This document shows, piece by piece, positions 23,915 to 31,907 of a stretch of DNA of 64,000 nucleotides; position 1 is the first letter of the stretch; every line of letters begins with the position of its first letter. The position numbers and the translations under genes are program-made. Below the pieces are notes generated by a model. It was not told where the DNA came from, searched no databases, and saw nothing but the letters and a program-made list of their open reading frames with translations. The DNA is from Microbacterium sp. C7(2022) (GTDB lineage: Bacteria > Actinomycetota > Actinomycetes > Actinomycetales > Microbacteriaceae): the NCBI RefSeq assembly GCF_028823665.1, contig NZ_JAPEHV010000003.1, positions 124,001 through 188,000 on the forward strand, in the 5' to 3' direction.

Positions 23915-24499
23915 GTGGCGATTCGCAGCGAACAGAGCCGGCAATCCATCCTCCAGGCGACGATGAAGCTCCTCGACGAGCGCGGACCGGATTCGATGTC
24001 GGTGCAGCAGCTGTCGATCGAGCGCATCGCGCGCGAGGCCGGCGTGAGCAAAACCACGATCTACCGATGGTGGCCCAGCAAGGCCGCCGTGATCATCGAC
24101 ACATTCCTGGAGAACCACATTCTCCACACGACCCTGAGAGATGATCTGCCTCCCGTGGACGCGCTCCGCGAGCACGTTATCTCGCTCGCGAAAGTGTACT
24201 CGGGGCACGAGGGTCGCCTCATGGCACAGCTGATCGCGGAGAGCCAGTACGACCCCACGACCCTTGAGGCGTTCAAGACACTGTTCTGGCGCCCGCGCCG
24301 CGAGGTGGTCAACCGGGTGATCGAACGAGCCATCGCCGAAGGATCCATTCGCGACGGCTTTTCGCCGGACGAGCTCGCCGAGCGGATCTACGCGCCCATC
24401 TACTTCCAACTGCTGTTCCGCGAAGGCAGCTTCGACGCCAAGAGCATCGCGGCGGGATTCGAACTCGCGCTCCACGGGATCGCCCGTCCCAGCGCCTGA
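23915..24499 (+). CDS. TetR-family transcriptional repressor of the catabolic region
   Basis: A protein of 194 residues starting at GTG 23915. The N-terminal TetR helix-turn-helix is at about residues 8-60 (ILQATMKLLDERG, ERIAREAGVSKTTIYRWWPSKAAVI). The C-terminal half is an all-helical ligand and dimer domain (about 75-190), with SPDELAERIYAPIYFQLLF as in TetR_C_16-like proteins. I infer that it binds the GATACG-NNN-CGTATC sites: it is the only TetR gene in the window, one site covers its own promoter, and the site geometry is usual for TetR dimers. The inducer would be the substrate or an intermediate. A copy of its last 51 codons lies 800 bases downstream. Confidence 0.88.
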   Translation: MAIRSEQSRQSILQATMKLLDERGPDSMSVQQLSIERIAREAGVSKTTIYRWWPSKAAVIIDTFLENHILHTTLRDDLPPVDALREHVISLAKVYSGHEGRLMAQLIAESQYDPTTLEAFKTLFWRPRREVVNRVIERAIAEGSIRDGFSPDELAERIYAPIYFQLLFREGSFDAKSIAAGFELALHGIARPSA

Positions 24500-25283
24500 A
24501 CGACTGCTGCACCCGATCCTCGCGCGCCGCACTTCGCAAGTGGGCGCGGTTGACGTCCTCCACAGCGACGAGCACTTCGCCTTCCATGCTGGCTCTGGGG
24601 CTGTGGGTGTCTCAAGCTCGAGGACGATGTCTCCGCGACATCCTCCATCTTCAAGAGCGGAGAATGAGCTCGCGAAGTCGACGCGTCCGCAACATCACGC
24701 GCCCGATGTTGCCGCTGACACCGTTGCGCAGGCCCGCGGGAAGCATCCAAGCCTCCATCGCTACCGGGAACGTTACTCACCTGTGGGCCGGGCCACGAAG
24801 TCAGACGCGAGCCGCGGCCCGAGCGCGGCACGGTCACTGGAGGAGCTGCGGGAGCGGCTCGCCGTGACACGCACGCAGGAGTATGCGCTCCAAGACGAGG
24901 AGGTCGCGCGAGCCTGCGGTCGGTGTCCGTGCCGTGTTCGGCCGCGACGCGACGGCGGTATCCGCGATCAACATCGCCGTGGCGACCTCCCCGCCACGAC
25001 GTCGCCTCTCTAGAGGGCCCGCTGTTGGAGCTGCTGCACGCCGCCGCGGCCGAGACCTCGCTCCGACTTGGTGCGGCGTGACGCACGCTCGCACCATCTG
25101 GTCGATGCGGTAGATGAGCGTCTCGCCGACGACTTCGACCAGCTCGGTATCTCACCCGCGTGCCACTACTGCCGAGCGGGACGCGCCGACCCCTTGAACG
25201 AGATGGAACCAAGAATCTCGATGCGAATGAAGGCGGCTGGCGCCGATCCCCAGTGGGTGGTCGAGGTGCTCAAAGCGAACCCC
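24500..25283. other. Degenerate intergenic stretch, no intact gene
   Basis: About 780 bases between tetR and a tetR fragment. Short frames exist on both strands, but none has a ribosome site, steady codon bias or a recognisable domain. Pieces such as SLEELRERLAVTRTQEYALQDEEV (around 24,835-24,905) and LLELLHAAAAETSLRLGAA (ending at 25,081) look like parts of real proteins in different frames. This fits a decayed gene or genes lost when tetR was duplicated. I could not identify a family. Confidence 0.5.
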
Positions 25284-25439
25284 GGAATCCGCGACGACTA
25301 CTCACCCGACGAACTCGCAGAGCGAATCTACGCGCCCATCTACTTCCAACTGCCGTTTCGCGACGGCAGCTTCGATGCCGACTCCGTCGCGTCGGGCTTC
25401 GATCTAGCGGTCCATGGCACTACCCGCCCGAGCGTGTGA
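25284..25439 (+). pseudogene. Duplicated C-terminal fragment of a TetR regulator
   Basis: These 51 codons plus stop match the last 51 codons of the tetR gene at 24,344-24,499: 38 of 51 residues are identical, including SPDELAERIYAPIYFQL and GSFDA. The frame stays open back to about 25,068, but that part has no helix-turn-helix and no similarity to the TetR N-terminus. So this is the tail of a diverged paralogue whose DNA-binding part was lost or replaced. It might still be expressed as a small dimerisation-domain protein, though no ribosome site is seen. Confidence 0.75.
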
Positions 25440-25521
25440 TCGGCTCCGGACGGCACGCCCATCAATTCCGACGATAGGGCTCGAATTGAACTCCGCTCAT
25501 CGCTGACTTCCCCCTCTGCGC

Positions 25522-26709
25522 TCATCCCCGTGATCGAACCGGAAGGATGAGCAGGTCCGACCCGACTGTCAGCTTTCCGGAGAAGCCCTTGGACGCCGGC
25601 TTCCACACTCGGTCGGCAGACGTGCTCGGCACGAGGTGCGACAGGACGAGATTCTTGACTCCTGCGGGTTGCGCGACCTGAGCGCCCACCTGCGCGATCG
25701 TCGTGTGGGCCTCAAGCAGGTGCTGCCGCACCGGACCTGCCTGCTCCGGGGGCAGAGGGGAAACGACCTGATCCACCCAGGCCGGGTCGATCACTTCGTG
25801 AACGAGATAATCTGCCCCCCGCGCCAGATCGATGAGGTTCTGACTCACGGTCGTGTCACCCGAGACGACGACCGAGCCATCCGGGGTGTCGAAGCGGTAC
25901 GCGAAGGCCGGTGCCGTCGGATGGTGGTCGACGAGGGTCGCCGTTATCGTGACGTCCCCGTCGACCCACACATCGATGGGCGCAGCCAGTCGCGGCGGGA
26001 CACCCTGCGGATCCACATCCCACACGCCAGCGAGGTCGATATCTTCCACCCTGAACAGGCTCGACGGGGCACGGAAGTTGCTGTCCCGCGCGCGATCGTT
26101 CAGATCCTGGGCGAACGCCTCGTCGAGACGGCGCGTGAGTCCCGCAATGCCGGGCGTTGGGGAATCCGGAGCAACGACCGCCGGAGCAGGACGACTCGGT
26201 GGGAACACTCGCGGGAGCGTCCCGCGATCCCCCGGCCCGAACACGCGAATCGGGTCCGGGTCGGTGCGCCCGAAGGTGTTCGTGTGGACGGTCGTGTACA
26301 TCGTCGGCCAGTCCGCGGTGTGATCCGAGTGCAGGTGCGTGAAGAAGACCCCCCGCACCAGGTTGAGCGTCCCGCTCTCGGGACCGAGTCCACTCTCCGA
26401 CAGCCTCCGCAGCGAACCGACCCCGAGATCGACGATGTAGACCCGGCCGTCGTAGACGATCGCCGTCGACACGCCGGCACGATTACCGCCGCCACCCCAG
26501 TTCGGCCCGCCCGCCGTGCCAAGCAAGACCAGACGGGTCCGCGATCCGTGCGATCGGTCGACCACCGTCGCCGACCGGGTCATCGCATTCGCCGCCGCGG
26601 GCGACGCCACCGATACGACCGCAGTAGCCGCACCGATCCCGATCGTGCGCAACACCGAGCGCCGCGTCGGGTGGATTGCCTGGCCGTGCTGTCCGACGTC
26701 ATCACACAT
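25522..26709 (-). CDS. Tat-exported metallo-beta-lactamase-fold hydrolase
   Basis: A protein of 395 residues starting at ATG 26709 with GAGGA upstream. The N-terminus is a twin-arginine signal: TRRSVLR with Arg16-Arg17, then a hydrophobic stretch and an AxA-like site near residues 38-42. The mature protein has the metallo-beta-lactamase/RNase Z-type fold with His125-x-His127-x-Asp129-His130 (THLHSDH), a later VDHHP, VVSGDTTVS, and a C-terminal LSHLVPS histidine. It should act outside the cytoplasm after folding with its metals. Operator site 8 is upstream, so it belongs to the regulon, possibly for the first hydrolysis of an ester or lactone substrate (inference). Confidence 0.85.
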   Translation of the reverse strand: MCDDVGQHGQAIHPTRRSVLRTIGIGAATAVVSVASPAAANAMTRSATVVDRSHGSRTRLVLLGTAGGPNWGGGGNRAGVSTAIVYDGRVYIVDLGVGSLRRLSESGLGPESGTLNLVRGVFFTHLHSDHTADWPTMYTTVHTNTFGRTDPDPIRVFGPGDRGTLPRVFPPSRPAPAVVAPDSPTPGIAGLTRRLDEAFAQDLNDRARDSNFRAPSSLFRVEDIDLAGVWDVDPQGVPPRLAAPIDVWVDGDVTITATLVDHHPTAPAFAYRFDTPDGSVVVSGDTTVSQNLIDLARGADYLVHEVIDPAWVDQVVSPLPPEQAGPVRQHLLEAHTTIAQVGAQVAQPAGVKNLVLSHLVPSTSADRVWKPASKGFSGKLTVGSDLLILPVRSRG

Positions 26710-26769
26710 CTTCGTGTCCTCTCTCAGTGGGCTAGACGGAGGTGATCAGCATCGACTCACTCCACATCC

Positions 26770-26784
26770 GATACTAACCGTATC
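26770..26784. promoter_or_regulatory. TetR-type operator, site 8
   Basis: GATACT-AAC-CGTATC differs from the perfect palindrome at one base. On the minus strand it contains TAGTAT, a good -10, and it lies 60 bases before the start of the exported hydrolase gene. It is the rightmost operator found. Confidence 0.65.
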
Positions 26785-27423
26785 GTTTAGAACACCCCAT
26801 CGCCAACAAGAGATGCGTACGACATACCGAACCGGTAGCAAGCTCGTTTCTAGAGCAAATGCTTAAGACCGTCGCGGGAAACCATTCGATGGATGCCGCG
26901 AACGCCGTCCGTCGGGTCGATGCAGATGCGCGGCCGGTGCCCGACCCGGTCGAGACGTCAACCACCAGCCCGGCACCGCGTCCTTCTCGGCGCTGAAGCC
27001 GGCACACGCAGTGCTACGATCAGCCACGCAACGGCCCGCGATCCCGCTCGCGCCGACCAGTCCGAACCATCTGTCGGCGGCGGGTGAATCCTGGTCACCT
27101 TCGCCGCCGTGCGTTACCGTCCAGTATTCGAGCGCCGCCGACACCATCCGGCGCGAGCACACTTCGCGGAGCGCCAGGCACGCGTACACGCGCGGTTCTC
27201 GCGCTTCTCGAGGTGGTCCTCCGACTGATCGCCACGCCCGAGGGAGAGCCGTCCGGCAGCGATCGCCGTCAGGACGGCCGCGATCACAGGTAGGCGTTGG
27301 ACTCGCCCGAAATCGCACGCGCATCCCGGTCGGCTCGGGGTGAGGGCGGTCAGCGACTGACGTTAGGGCAGATGTAGACCCACCCGCGCGTGACGGCTTC
27401 AACCACCGCTCCGACCCGCGACC
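26785..27423. other. Intergenic stretch between the hydrolase promoter and integrase, no recognised gene
   Basis: About 640 bases. The first 90 are relatively AT-rich (around TTTCTAGAGCAAATGCTTAAG). Several short frames exist on both strands, the longest 179 codons on the minus strand (26,863-27,402), but it has unusual Arg/Pro/Gly composition, no ribosome site and no recognisable domain. It is probably non-coding or decayed sequence at the end of the inserted region. Confidence 0.45.
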
Positions 27424-28629
27424 TCACGCCTGCAGGTCGGTGCCGCGCGAGGGCGAAAGCTGCTCGAGGATCCGGGCCGTCTCCGGGTTCGCCTGCCTCT
27501 TCCGCTCAATGTAGTGCGCCCGCGTGATGGCGGCGTCGGAGTGACCGAGCACCTCCGCGGCGGTCTGGTCGTCCGCCTCCTGGCTGATCAGCGTGGCGAC
27601 GGTCCTGCGGAACGAATGCGGCTTGATGCCGCGTCCAGCAAGCTCCGCTTCCTCGAGCACCTGCCGGAAGATCCTCCGCGCGTTGTACGGCGTGACGGGG
27701 GTGCCACGCTTCGTGAAGAACAACAGGTGCTCCGCATCGCTGTCATCGATGAGCGCAAGACGATGCCGAATGACTTCGGCGGCGAACTGTGGGATCGCGA
27801 CGACGCGGTCGGACTTGTGCGACTTGGGCCATCCCTGCCGCAGGACTCCCCTCCCCTTCCGCACGACCACGGTTCCCCGGATGTGAATGGTCGGTGGGCT
27901 CACCGTCATGTCGACGTCGCACCTGCGGAGCGCGAGCGCTTCGCCGATGCGCGCCGAACTCCCGAGCATGACCTCGATGATCTCGCGCAGTTGGCCATCC
28001 GGCTTCGGTCCGGGAACCCCCGGTTCGGTGCGCCACTCACGTGCCGCCCTGCGGATCCGCGTGATCTCGTCCATGGTGAGTGCCTTCGGCATCGGCGTCG
28101 CTTTGGGCAGTGGAGAGCAGCCGGTGACCGGGTTGTGGCGGATCGCGTCGTGCCGCATCGCGAACTTCATGATCAGGTTCAGCAGCACACGCGACAACCT
28201 CGCCTTCGAATGCGATGCGGACAGCTGCGCCTTCAGGAAGCGGTCGATCCGCGCCGTCGTCATCTCCCGGAGGATCATGTGTTCCCATGCCGGCATGAGA
28301 AGGGTGCGCACCTCCGTGGCGTACTGCTCTTTCGTGCCGTCGGACAGGCGCGGGTCGTGCTCGACATCCTCGAGCCACAGTGCGGCAAGCTTCGGGAAGG
28401 GAGTGTCGGCCGTCACCGCCTGTCCGGTATCCGAGATGCGATCGCGCTCGGTGAGCTTCACACGGAGCGCGGCGATAGCCTTCGCCTTCGTCGCGGCCGA
28501 CGCCGTCACCGGGCGCAGCCGACCATCCCAGTCACGGAACCGGCAGATCGCCTGCACGGCACCGGATGGCAGCTTCATCGTGCGGATCGCACCGAACGTT
28601 CCGATCTCGGTGCGCGGCCTACCGGGCAT
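27424..28629 (-). CDS. int: Tyrosine recombinase / phage-type integrase
   Basis: A protein of 401 residues. ATG 28629 lies eight bases after GGGGGAG; GTG 28638 is an alternative. It has an N-terminal arm-binding region (about 10-65), a SAM-like core-binding domain (about 78-165) and a catalytic domain (about 180-390). Catalytic residues are visible: Arg227 (SSARIGEAL), Lys about 272, His338-x-x-Arg341 (HSFRRT), His363 (LGHSD) and Tyr373. It overlaps the excisionase gene by 11 bases. It is next to the 3' end of tRNA-Thr, the usual target of such enzymes, and probably inserted the region to its left. It appears intact. Confidence 0.9.
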   Translation of the reverse strand: MPGRPRTEIGTFGAIRTMKLPSGAVQAICRFRDWDGRLRPVTASAATKAKAIAALRVKLTERDRISDTGQAVTADTPFPKLAALWLEDVEHDPRLSDGTKEQYATEVRTLLMPAWEHMILREMTTARIDRFLKAQLSASHSKARLSRVLLNLIMKFAMRHDAIRHNPVTGCSPLPKATPMPKALTMDEITRIRRAAREWRTEPGVPGPKPDGQLREIIEVMLGSSARIGEALALRRCDVDMTVSPPTIHIRGTVVVRKGRGVLRQGWPKSHKSDRVVAIPQFAAEVIRHRLALIDDSDAEHLLFFTKRGTPVTPYNARRIFRQVLEEAELAGRGIKPHSFRRTVATLISQEADDQTAAEVLGHSDAAITRAHYIERKRQANPETARILEQLSPSRGTDLQA

Positions 28630-28843
28630 TCTCAGCACTCCCCCGCATCGGATCAGACCGCGATTCGAGCCACGCCCGGATCTCGGGAACGCAGTAGCGC
28701 AGCTCCTTGCCCACGCGGAATCCCCGCGGCCCCTCTCCCGTCCGGCGCAGGTCGTAGATCACTTGCGTCTTGACGCCGAGATACTCCGCGAGCTCGCTCG
28801 TCGTGAGCACCTCGTCCAACCCGACTGCGACGTAGTCCTTCAT
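28619..28843 (-). CDS. xis: Excisionase-like small helix-turn-helix protein
   Basis: A protein of 74 residues from ATG 28843; no clear ribosome site precedes it, so the true start may be further upstream (the frame is open to 28,963). It is a MerR/excisionase-type winged helix: LTTSELAEYLGVKTQVIYDLRR, then GFRVGKELRYCVPEIRAWLES. Such proteins bend DNA at attachment sites and direct the integrase toward excision. Its coupling to the integrase gene supports this role, although some relatives act only as regulators. Confidence 0.75.
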   Translation of the reverse strand: MKDYVAVGLDEVLTTSELAEYLGVKTQVIYDLRRTGEGPRGFRVGKELRYCVPEIRAWLESRSDPMRGSAENAR

Positions 28844-28963
28844 GCCACTGAGGTGCACCAGACGTGCCAAAGCCAACCCAGACGACTCGATCCACGTGCG
28901 CGACGCGCGCGTCAGAACGCTGTCGCGAACGCGAATGTGGCGAATAAATGACCAATCGGCCAA

Positions 28964-28992
28964 TTTCCCCTCCTCGGATGAGAGGGAGGAAA
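28964..28992 (-). terminator. Hairpin downstream of tRNA-Thr
   Basis: TTTCCCCTCCTC (28,964-28,975) faces GAGAGGGAGGAAA (28,980-28,992), an imperfect purine/pyrimidine stem with a small bulge. It lies 23 bases past the CCA end of the tRNA, read leftwards, and is followed by AT-rich sequence (ATTTATT). It probably ends tRNA transcription. Confidence 0.4.
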
Positions 28993-29014
28993 TACCAGAT
29001 GATCAGGTGAGATG

Positions 29015-29090
29015 TGGAGCCACCTAAGGGAATCGAACCCTTGACCTATTCATTACGAGTGAATCGCTCTGCCGTCTGAGCTAAGGTGGC
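29015..29090 (-). tRNA. tRNA-Thr (CGT anticodon)
   Basis: The minus strand from 29,090 folds as a complete tRNA: acceptor GCCACCT pairs with AGGTGGC (29,019-29,025), the D-arm is TAGCTCAGACGGCAGAGC, the anticodon loop shows CGT, and the T-arm is GGTTCGATTCC. The discriminator T and an encoded CCA occupy 29,015-29,018. The 3' end points toward the excisionase and integrase genes, which marks it as the probable attachment site of the element to the left. Confidence 0.95.
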
Positions 29091-29163
29091 GCGCTTCGCT
29101 TGCGCGTTGCACGATCATCAATCCTACAGGGTCAAATGAGTGCTCGCGAACCACCGAGCATCC

Positions 29164-30729
29164 TTACTCGCAGCGCAGGCCGTCCTCGGGCGCTGCACCT
29201 TCGAGCAAGTAGGCTTCGACCGCGTCGTCGACGCAGCTATTGCCCTTGTTGTAGCCCGAGTGTCCCTCGCCGACACGCGTGACCAGCACGCCCGACGACA
29301 GTTGCTCGGCGAGCGACACCGACCACTCGTACGGGGTCGCCGGATCGTTCGTCGTACCCACCACGACAATCGGGGCGGCGCCCTCGGCGGTGATGCGCTC
29401 CCGCACGCCCGACGGCTCGTACGGCCACACACTGCATCCGTCCGGCCCGCTCCAGTAGGGGGCGACCGTCGGGGCTTCAGCTGCGAGCAACTCTTCCGCG
29501 GCGGCTTCCTGCTCGGGCGTCGAGTCATCGGGGTAGTCCAGGCAGTTGTATGCCGTGAACGCCTCCGTCTGGTTGTCGAGATACTCGCCGTCGGAGCGGT
29601 TGTAGTAGAAGTCCGCCAGGCTAAATGCCAGCGCCGGGTCCCCCTGCATGACATCCGTCAGCGCGGCGGTGAGATAGCCCCAGCTCTCTTGGGAGTAAAG
29701 CGCAGCCACGATCGCCGTCAGGAGCGAATCCGCACCGAGCATGCGTCCATCCGGCGCCTGCTGCGGAGTGCGGTCCACGGAAGCAAGCAGCGTACCGAGG
29801 TCCGCCATGCCTTGATCGACGCTTCCCCGGAACGGACACTCGTCGCTTCCCAGGCAATCCGCCATGTACGCCCGCAGCGCCGATTCGAAACCGAGGCCTT
29901 GCGTGGTGCCGACATCGAGCCCCGACACGGACGGGTCGATTGCGGCATCGAGCACCATACGCCCGACATTCTCGGGGTACAGCTTCGCGTAGGTCGCGCC
30001 CAAGAATGTGCCGTACGAGTAGCCCAGGTAGTACAGCTCGTTGTCGCCCAGCACGGCACGAATGAGATCCATGTCACGCGCCGACTGCTCGGTGGTGATG
30101 TACGGCAGAATGCCACCGCTGTTCTCTTCACACGCCGCAGCGAACTCGGCTGCCCCCTCGAGCAGTTCGTCCGACCAGGCATCCGATCCCCGAGGGTTGT
30201 CGGGAATGTCGAACAGGTACGCATCCATGTCGGCGGCATCGGTGAAGCACTCGACGGCAGTAGAGTCGCCGACCCCGCGCGGGTCGAACCCGATGACATC
30301 GAATTGCGCGCGCACGGCGTCGCCGGCGGCGTGCGTGACCGAGTCGCGAATGTACCCGACGCCGCTGGCTCCGGGGCCGCCGGGGTTCGTCAACAATGAA
30401 CCGATCGCGGTGCCGCTTTCGGCCCGGCTGCGCACCATGGCGAGCTCGATCTCCCCTTCGCCGGGGTTATCCCAGTCCAGCGGTGCCGTGAGGGTGGTGC
30501 ACTCCATCTGGCTCGCAGCCGGCTCGCACGGCCCCCATGACAGCGTCTGCGAGTAGAACGGCAACAGGTCGGCCGAGACGCCGTCGGTCACCGGGGCAGC
30601 CGACGCCGTCGACCGAGGTTGCTCGGCGGGGATCTGCGAGGACAGGCATCCGGAGAGTGCGAAGGATGCCGCGGCCAACGCGGCGACGACGCCGAGCATT
30701 CGGCGCGTGCGGCCAGAGGTGTGGATCAC
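29164..30729 (-). CDS. Exported alpha/beta-hydrolase lipoprotein, S33 tripeptidyl-aminopeptidase type
   Basis: A protein of 521 residues starting at GTG 30729, which overlaps the holB stop (GTGA) and follows GGAAGGA. A lipobox FALSGC puts the lipid anchor on Cys28. The alpha/beta-hydrolase core has the oxyanion block TNPGGPGASG (114-123), the nucleophile Ser238 in GYSYGTFLG, and a C-terminal GEGHSGYN histidine; the TAP-like C-terminal domain is present. Family members remove tripeptides or hydrolyse esters outside the cell. It is in an operon with holB by overlap, a common actinobacterial arrangement without obvious functional link. Confidence 0.88.
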   Translation of the reverse strand: MIHTSGRTRRMLGVVAALAAASFALSGCLSSQIPAEQPRSTASAAPVTDGVSADLLPFYSQTLSWGPCEPAASQMECTTLTAPLDWDNPGEGEIELAMVRSRAESGTAIGSLLTNPGGPGASGVGYIRDSVTHAAGDAVRAQFDVIGFDPRGVGDSTAVECFTDAADMDAYLFDIPDNPRGSDAWSDELLEGAAEFAAACEENSGGILPYITTEQSARDMDLIRAVLGDNELYYLGYSYGTFLGATYAKLYPENVGRMVLDAAIDPSVSGLDVGTTQGLGFESALRAYMADCLGSDECPFRGSVDQGMADLGTLLASVDRTPQQAPDGRMLGADSLLTAIVAALYSQESWGYLTAALTDVMQGDPALAFSLADFYYNRSDGEYLDNQTEAFTAYNCLDYPDDSTPEQEAAAEELLAAEAPTVAPYWSGPDGCSVWPYEPSGVRERITAEGAAPIVVVGTTNDPATPYEWSVSLAEQLSSGVLVTRVGEGHSGYNKGNSCVDDAVEAYLLEGAAPEDGLRCE

Positions 30730-31895
30730 GGGGTCCTTCCGTTAGCGACGGTGATGAGCATGCTTTCCAGTGCCAGCAGCGGTGCAGCGTTCTGCTCGAT
30801 GTTGGCGCGGGTCTCACCGATGCGGTCGACCACGGTGAGGGTGCGCTCGGGTGGCCACACTGCGCCGCACGCGCGCAGATCGGCATCAAGTTCACGATTG
30901 ATCAGCGCCGCGTCGTTGCCGAACTGAATCATCAACACATCGCGGAAGAGGGATTCGAGGTCAGTCAGCACACGATCGATACCGTCGCGCAGGCTACGTG
31001 TGGCACGCCGTTTCTGCTCGTCTTCGAGCGCCGAGACCTGCGAACGCACCGCGGGCGGAACCGCCTGTCCCTCGGCGACGCCGAGGGTTCGCAGCAGGGC
31101 CGCCCGCTCAGACTCATCACGCTCAGCCGTCAGCGCCTTCGCGTCGTCGGTCGCCGCCGCCACCACCTGTCCAGCTACCTCGACGGCATCGCTGACCCCG
31201 CGCACACGCAACACGGCGCGCATGAGTTCGTCGCGACGCGCGCGTGACGCGTCGTCGGTGGCGAGGCGCTGAGCCATGCCGATGTGGCGCTGCGCGTGCC
31301 GGGCAGACTGCTCGGCGATGTCGTATGAGACCCCCGCGCGTTCGACAATCAGCCGCGCAACGTCGTCGACGTCGGGTTCGCGCAGGCGCAGGGTACGCAC
31401 ACGCGAGCGGATCGTCGGCAGCAGGTCGGCGTCACTGGGCGCACACAGCACCCATACGGTGCGCTCAGGTGGTTCTTCGAGTGCCTTCAGCAGAACGTTC
31501 GAGGTCCGTTCCGACATTCGGTCGGCGTCTTCCATCACGATGACGCGATACCGTCCGACGGACGGCGCGAAGTACGACCGCTCGACCAGCGCACGCGCGT
31601 GCTTGATGGTGATGATGACGCCCTCGGTGCGCAGAGCAGTGAGGTCCGGGTGGGTACCGGCAAGCACTTGACGCATCGCCGCGGTGTCTCCGGGTTCGGC
31701 GATTAATGCGGCTGCAAACGCGTGGGCAAGAGTCGAGCGCCCTGACCCTGGGGGGCCTGTGATGAGCCACGCATGCGTCAACGCTGCGGGGTCGGATGCT
31801 GCGCCCTGCAGCGCGCGGACCGCGGCATCCTGCCCCCAGACCTCACCCCACGGCAACGCGTTGAGGTCGGCCATGGCCGATGCCGTGGCATCCAT
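30726..31895 (-). CDS. holB: DNA polymerase III subunit delta'
   Basis: A protein of 389 residues from ATG 31895. It is part of the clamp loader that places the beta clamp on DNA. The AAA+ domain has a Walker A of GPPGSGRST (47-55), with Arg in place of the usual Lys, typical of the non-hydrolysing delta' subunit, and the SRC-like block is IRSRVRTL. The zinc-cysteine motif of some delta' proteins is absent. It lies nine bases after tmk but has its own apparent leaderless promoter. dnaX, coding for another clamp-loader subunit, is at 58,191. Confidence 0.9.
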   Translation of the reverse strand: MDATASAMADLNALPWGEVWGQDAAVRALQGAASDPAALTHAWLITGPPGSGRSTLAHAFAAALIAEPGDTAAMRQVLAGTHPDLTALRTEGVIITIKHARALVERSYFAPSVGRYRVIVMEDADRMSERTSNVLLKALEEPPERTVWVLCAPSDADLLPTIRSRVRTLRLREPDVDDVARLIVERAGVSYDIAEQSARHAQRHIGMAQRLATDDASRARRDELMRAVLRVRGVSDAVEVAGQVVAAATDDAKALTAERDESERAALLRTLGVAEGQAVPPAVRSQVSALEDEQKRRATRSLRDGIDRVLTDLESLFRDVLMIQFGNDAALINRELDADLRACGAVWPPERTLTVVDRIGETRANIEQNAAPLLALESMLITVANGRTP

Positions 31896-31901
31896 GCGAA
31901 C

Positions 31902-31907
31902 AGCCTA
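31902..31907 (-). promoter_or_regulatory. -10 element of a leaderless holB promoter
   Basis: TAGGCT on the minus strand, then six bases (GTTCGC) and ATG 31895. No ribosome site precedes holB, and this element overlaps the tmk stop. Confidence 0.5.

Larger units (their letters stand above)
1..29017. mobile_element. Putative integrative element, right end at tRNA-Thr (left end outside the window)
   Basis: A tyrosine integrase and excisionase lie directly beside the 3' end of a tRNA-Thr gene. Everything to the left is accessory (catabolic genes, gene fragments, a decayed duplicate); everything to the right is core. I saw no second copy of the tRNA 3' end in the window, so the left attachment site must lie further left or be lost. 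That the catabolic genes belong to the element is inference; the element could instead be small, with its other end within the unreadable stretch 26.8-27.4 kb. Confidence 0.45.

Noticed and set aside
24540-25013. Possible gene in the stretch after tetR
   Set aside because: The 157-codon frame lacks a ribosome site and changes character along its length. Coding-like pieces sit in different frames, so I treat it as decayed sequence.
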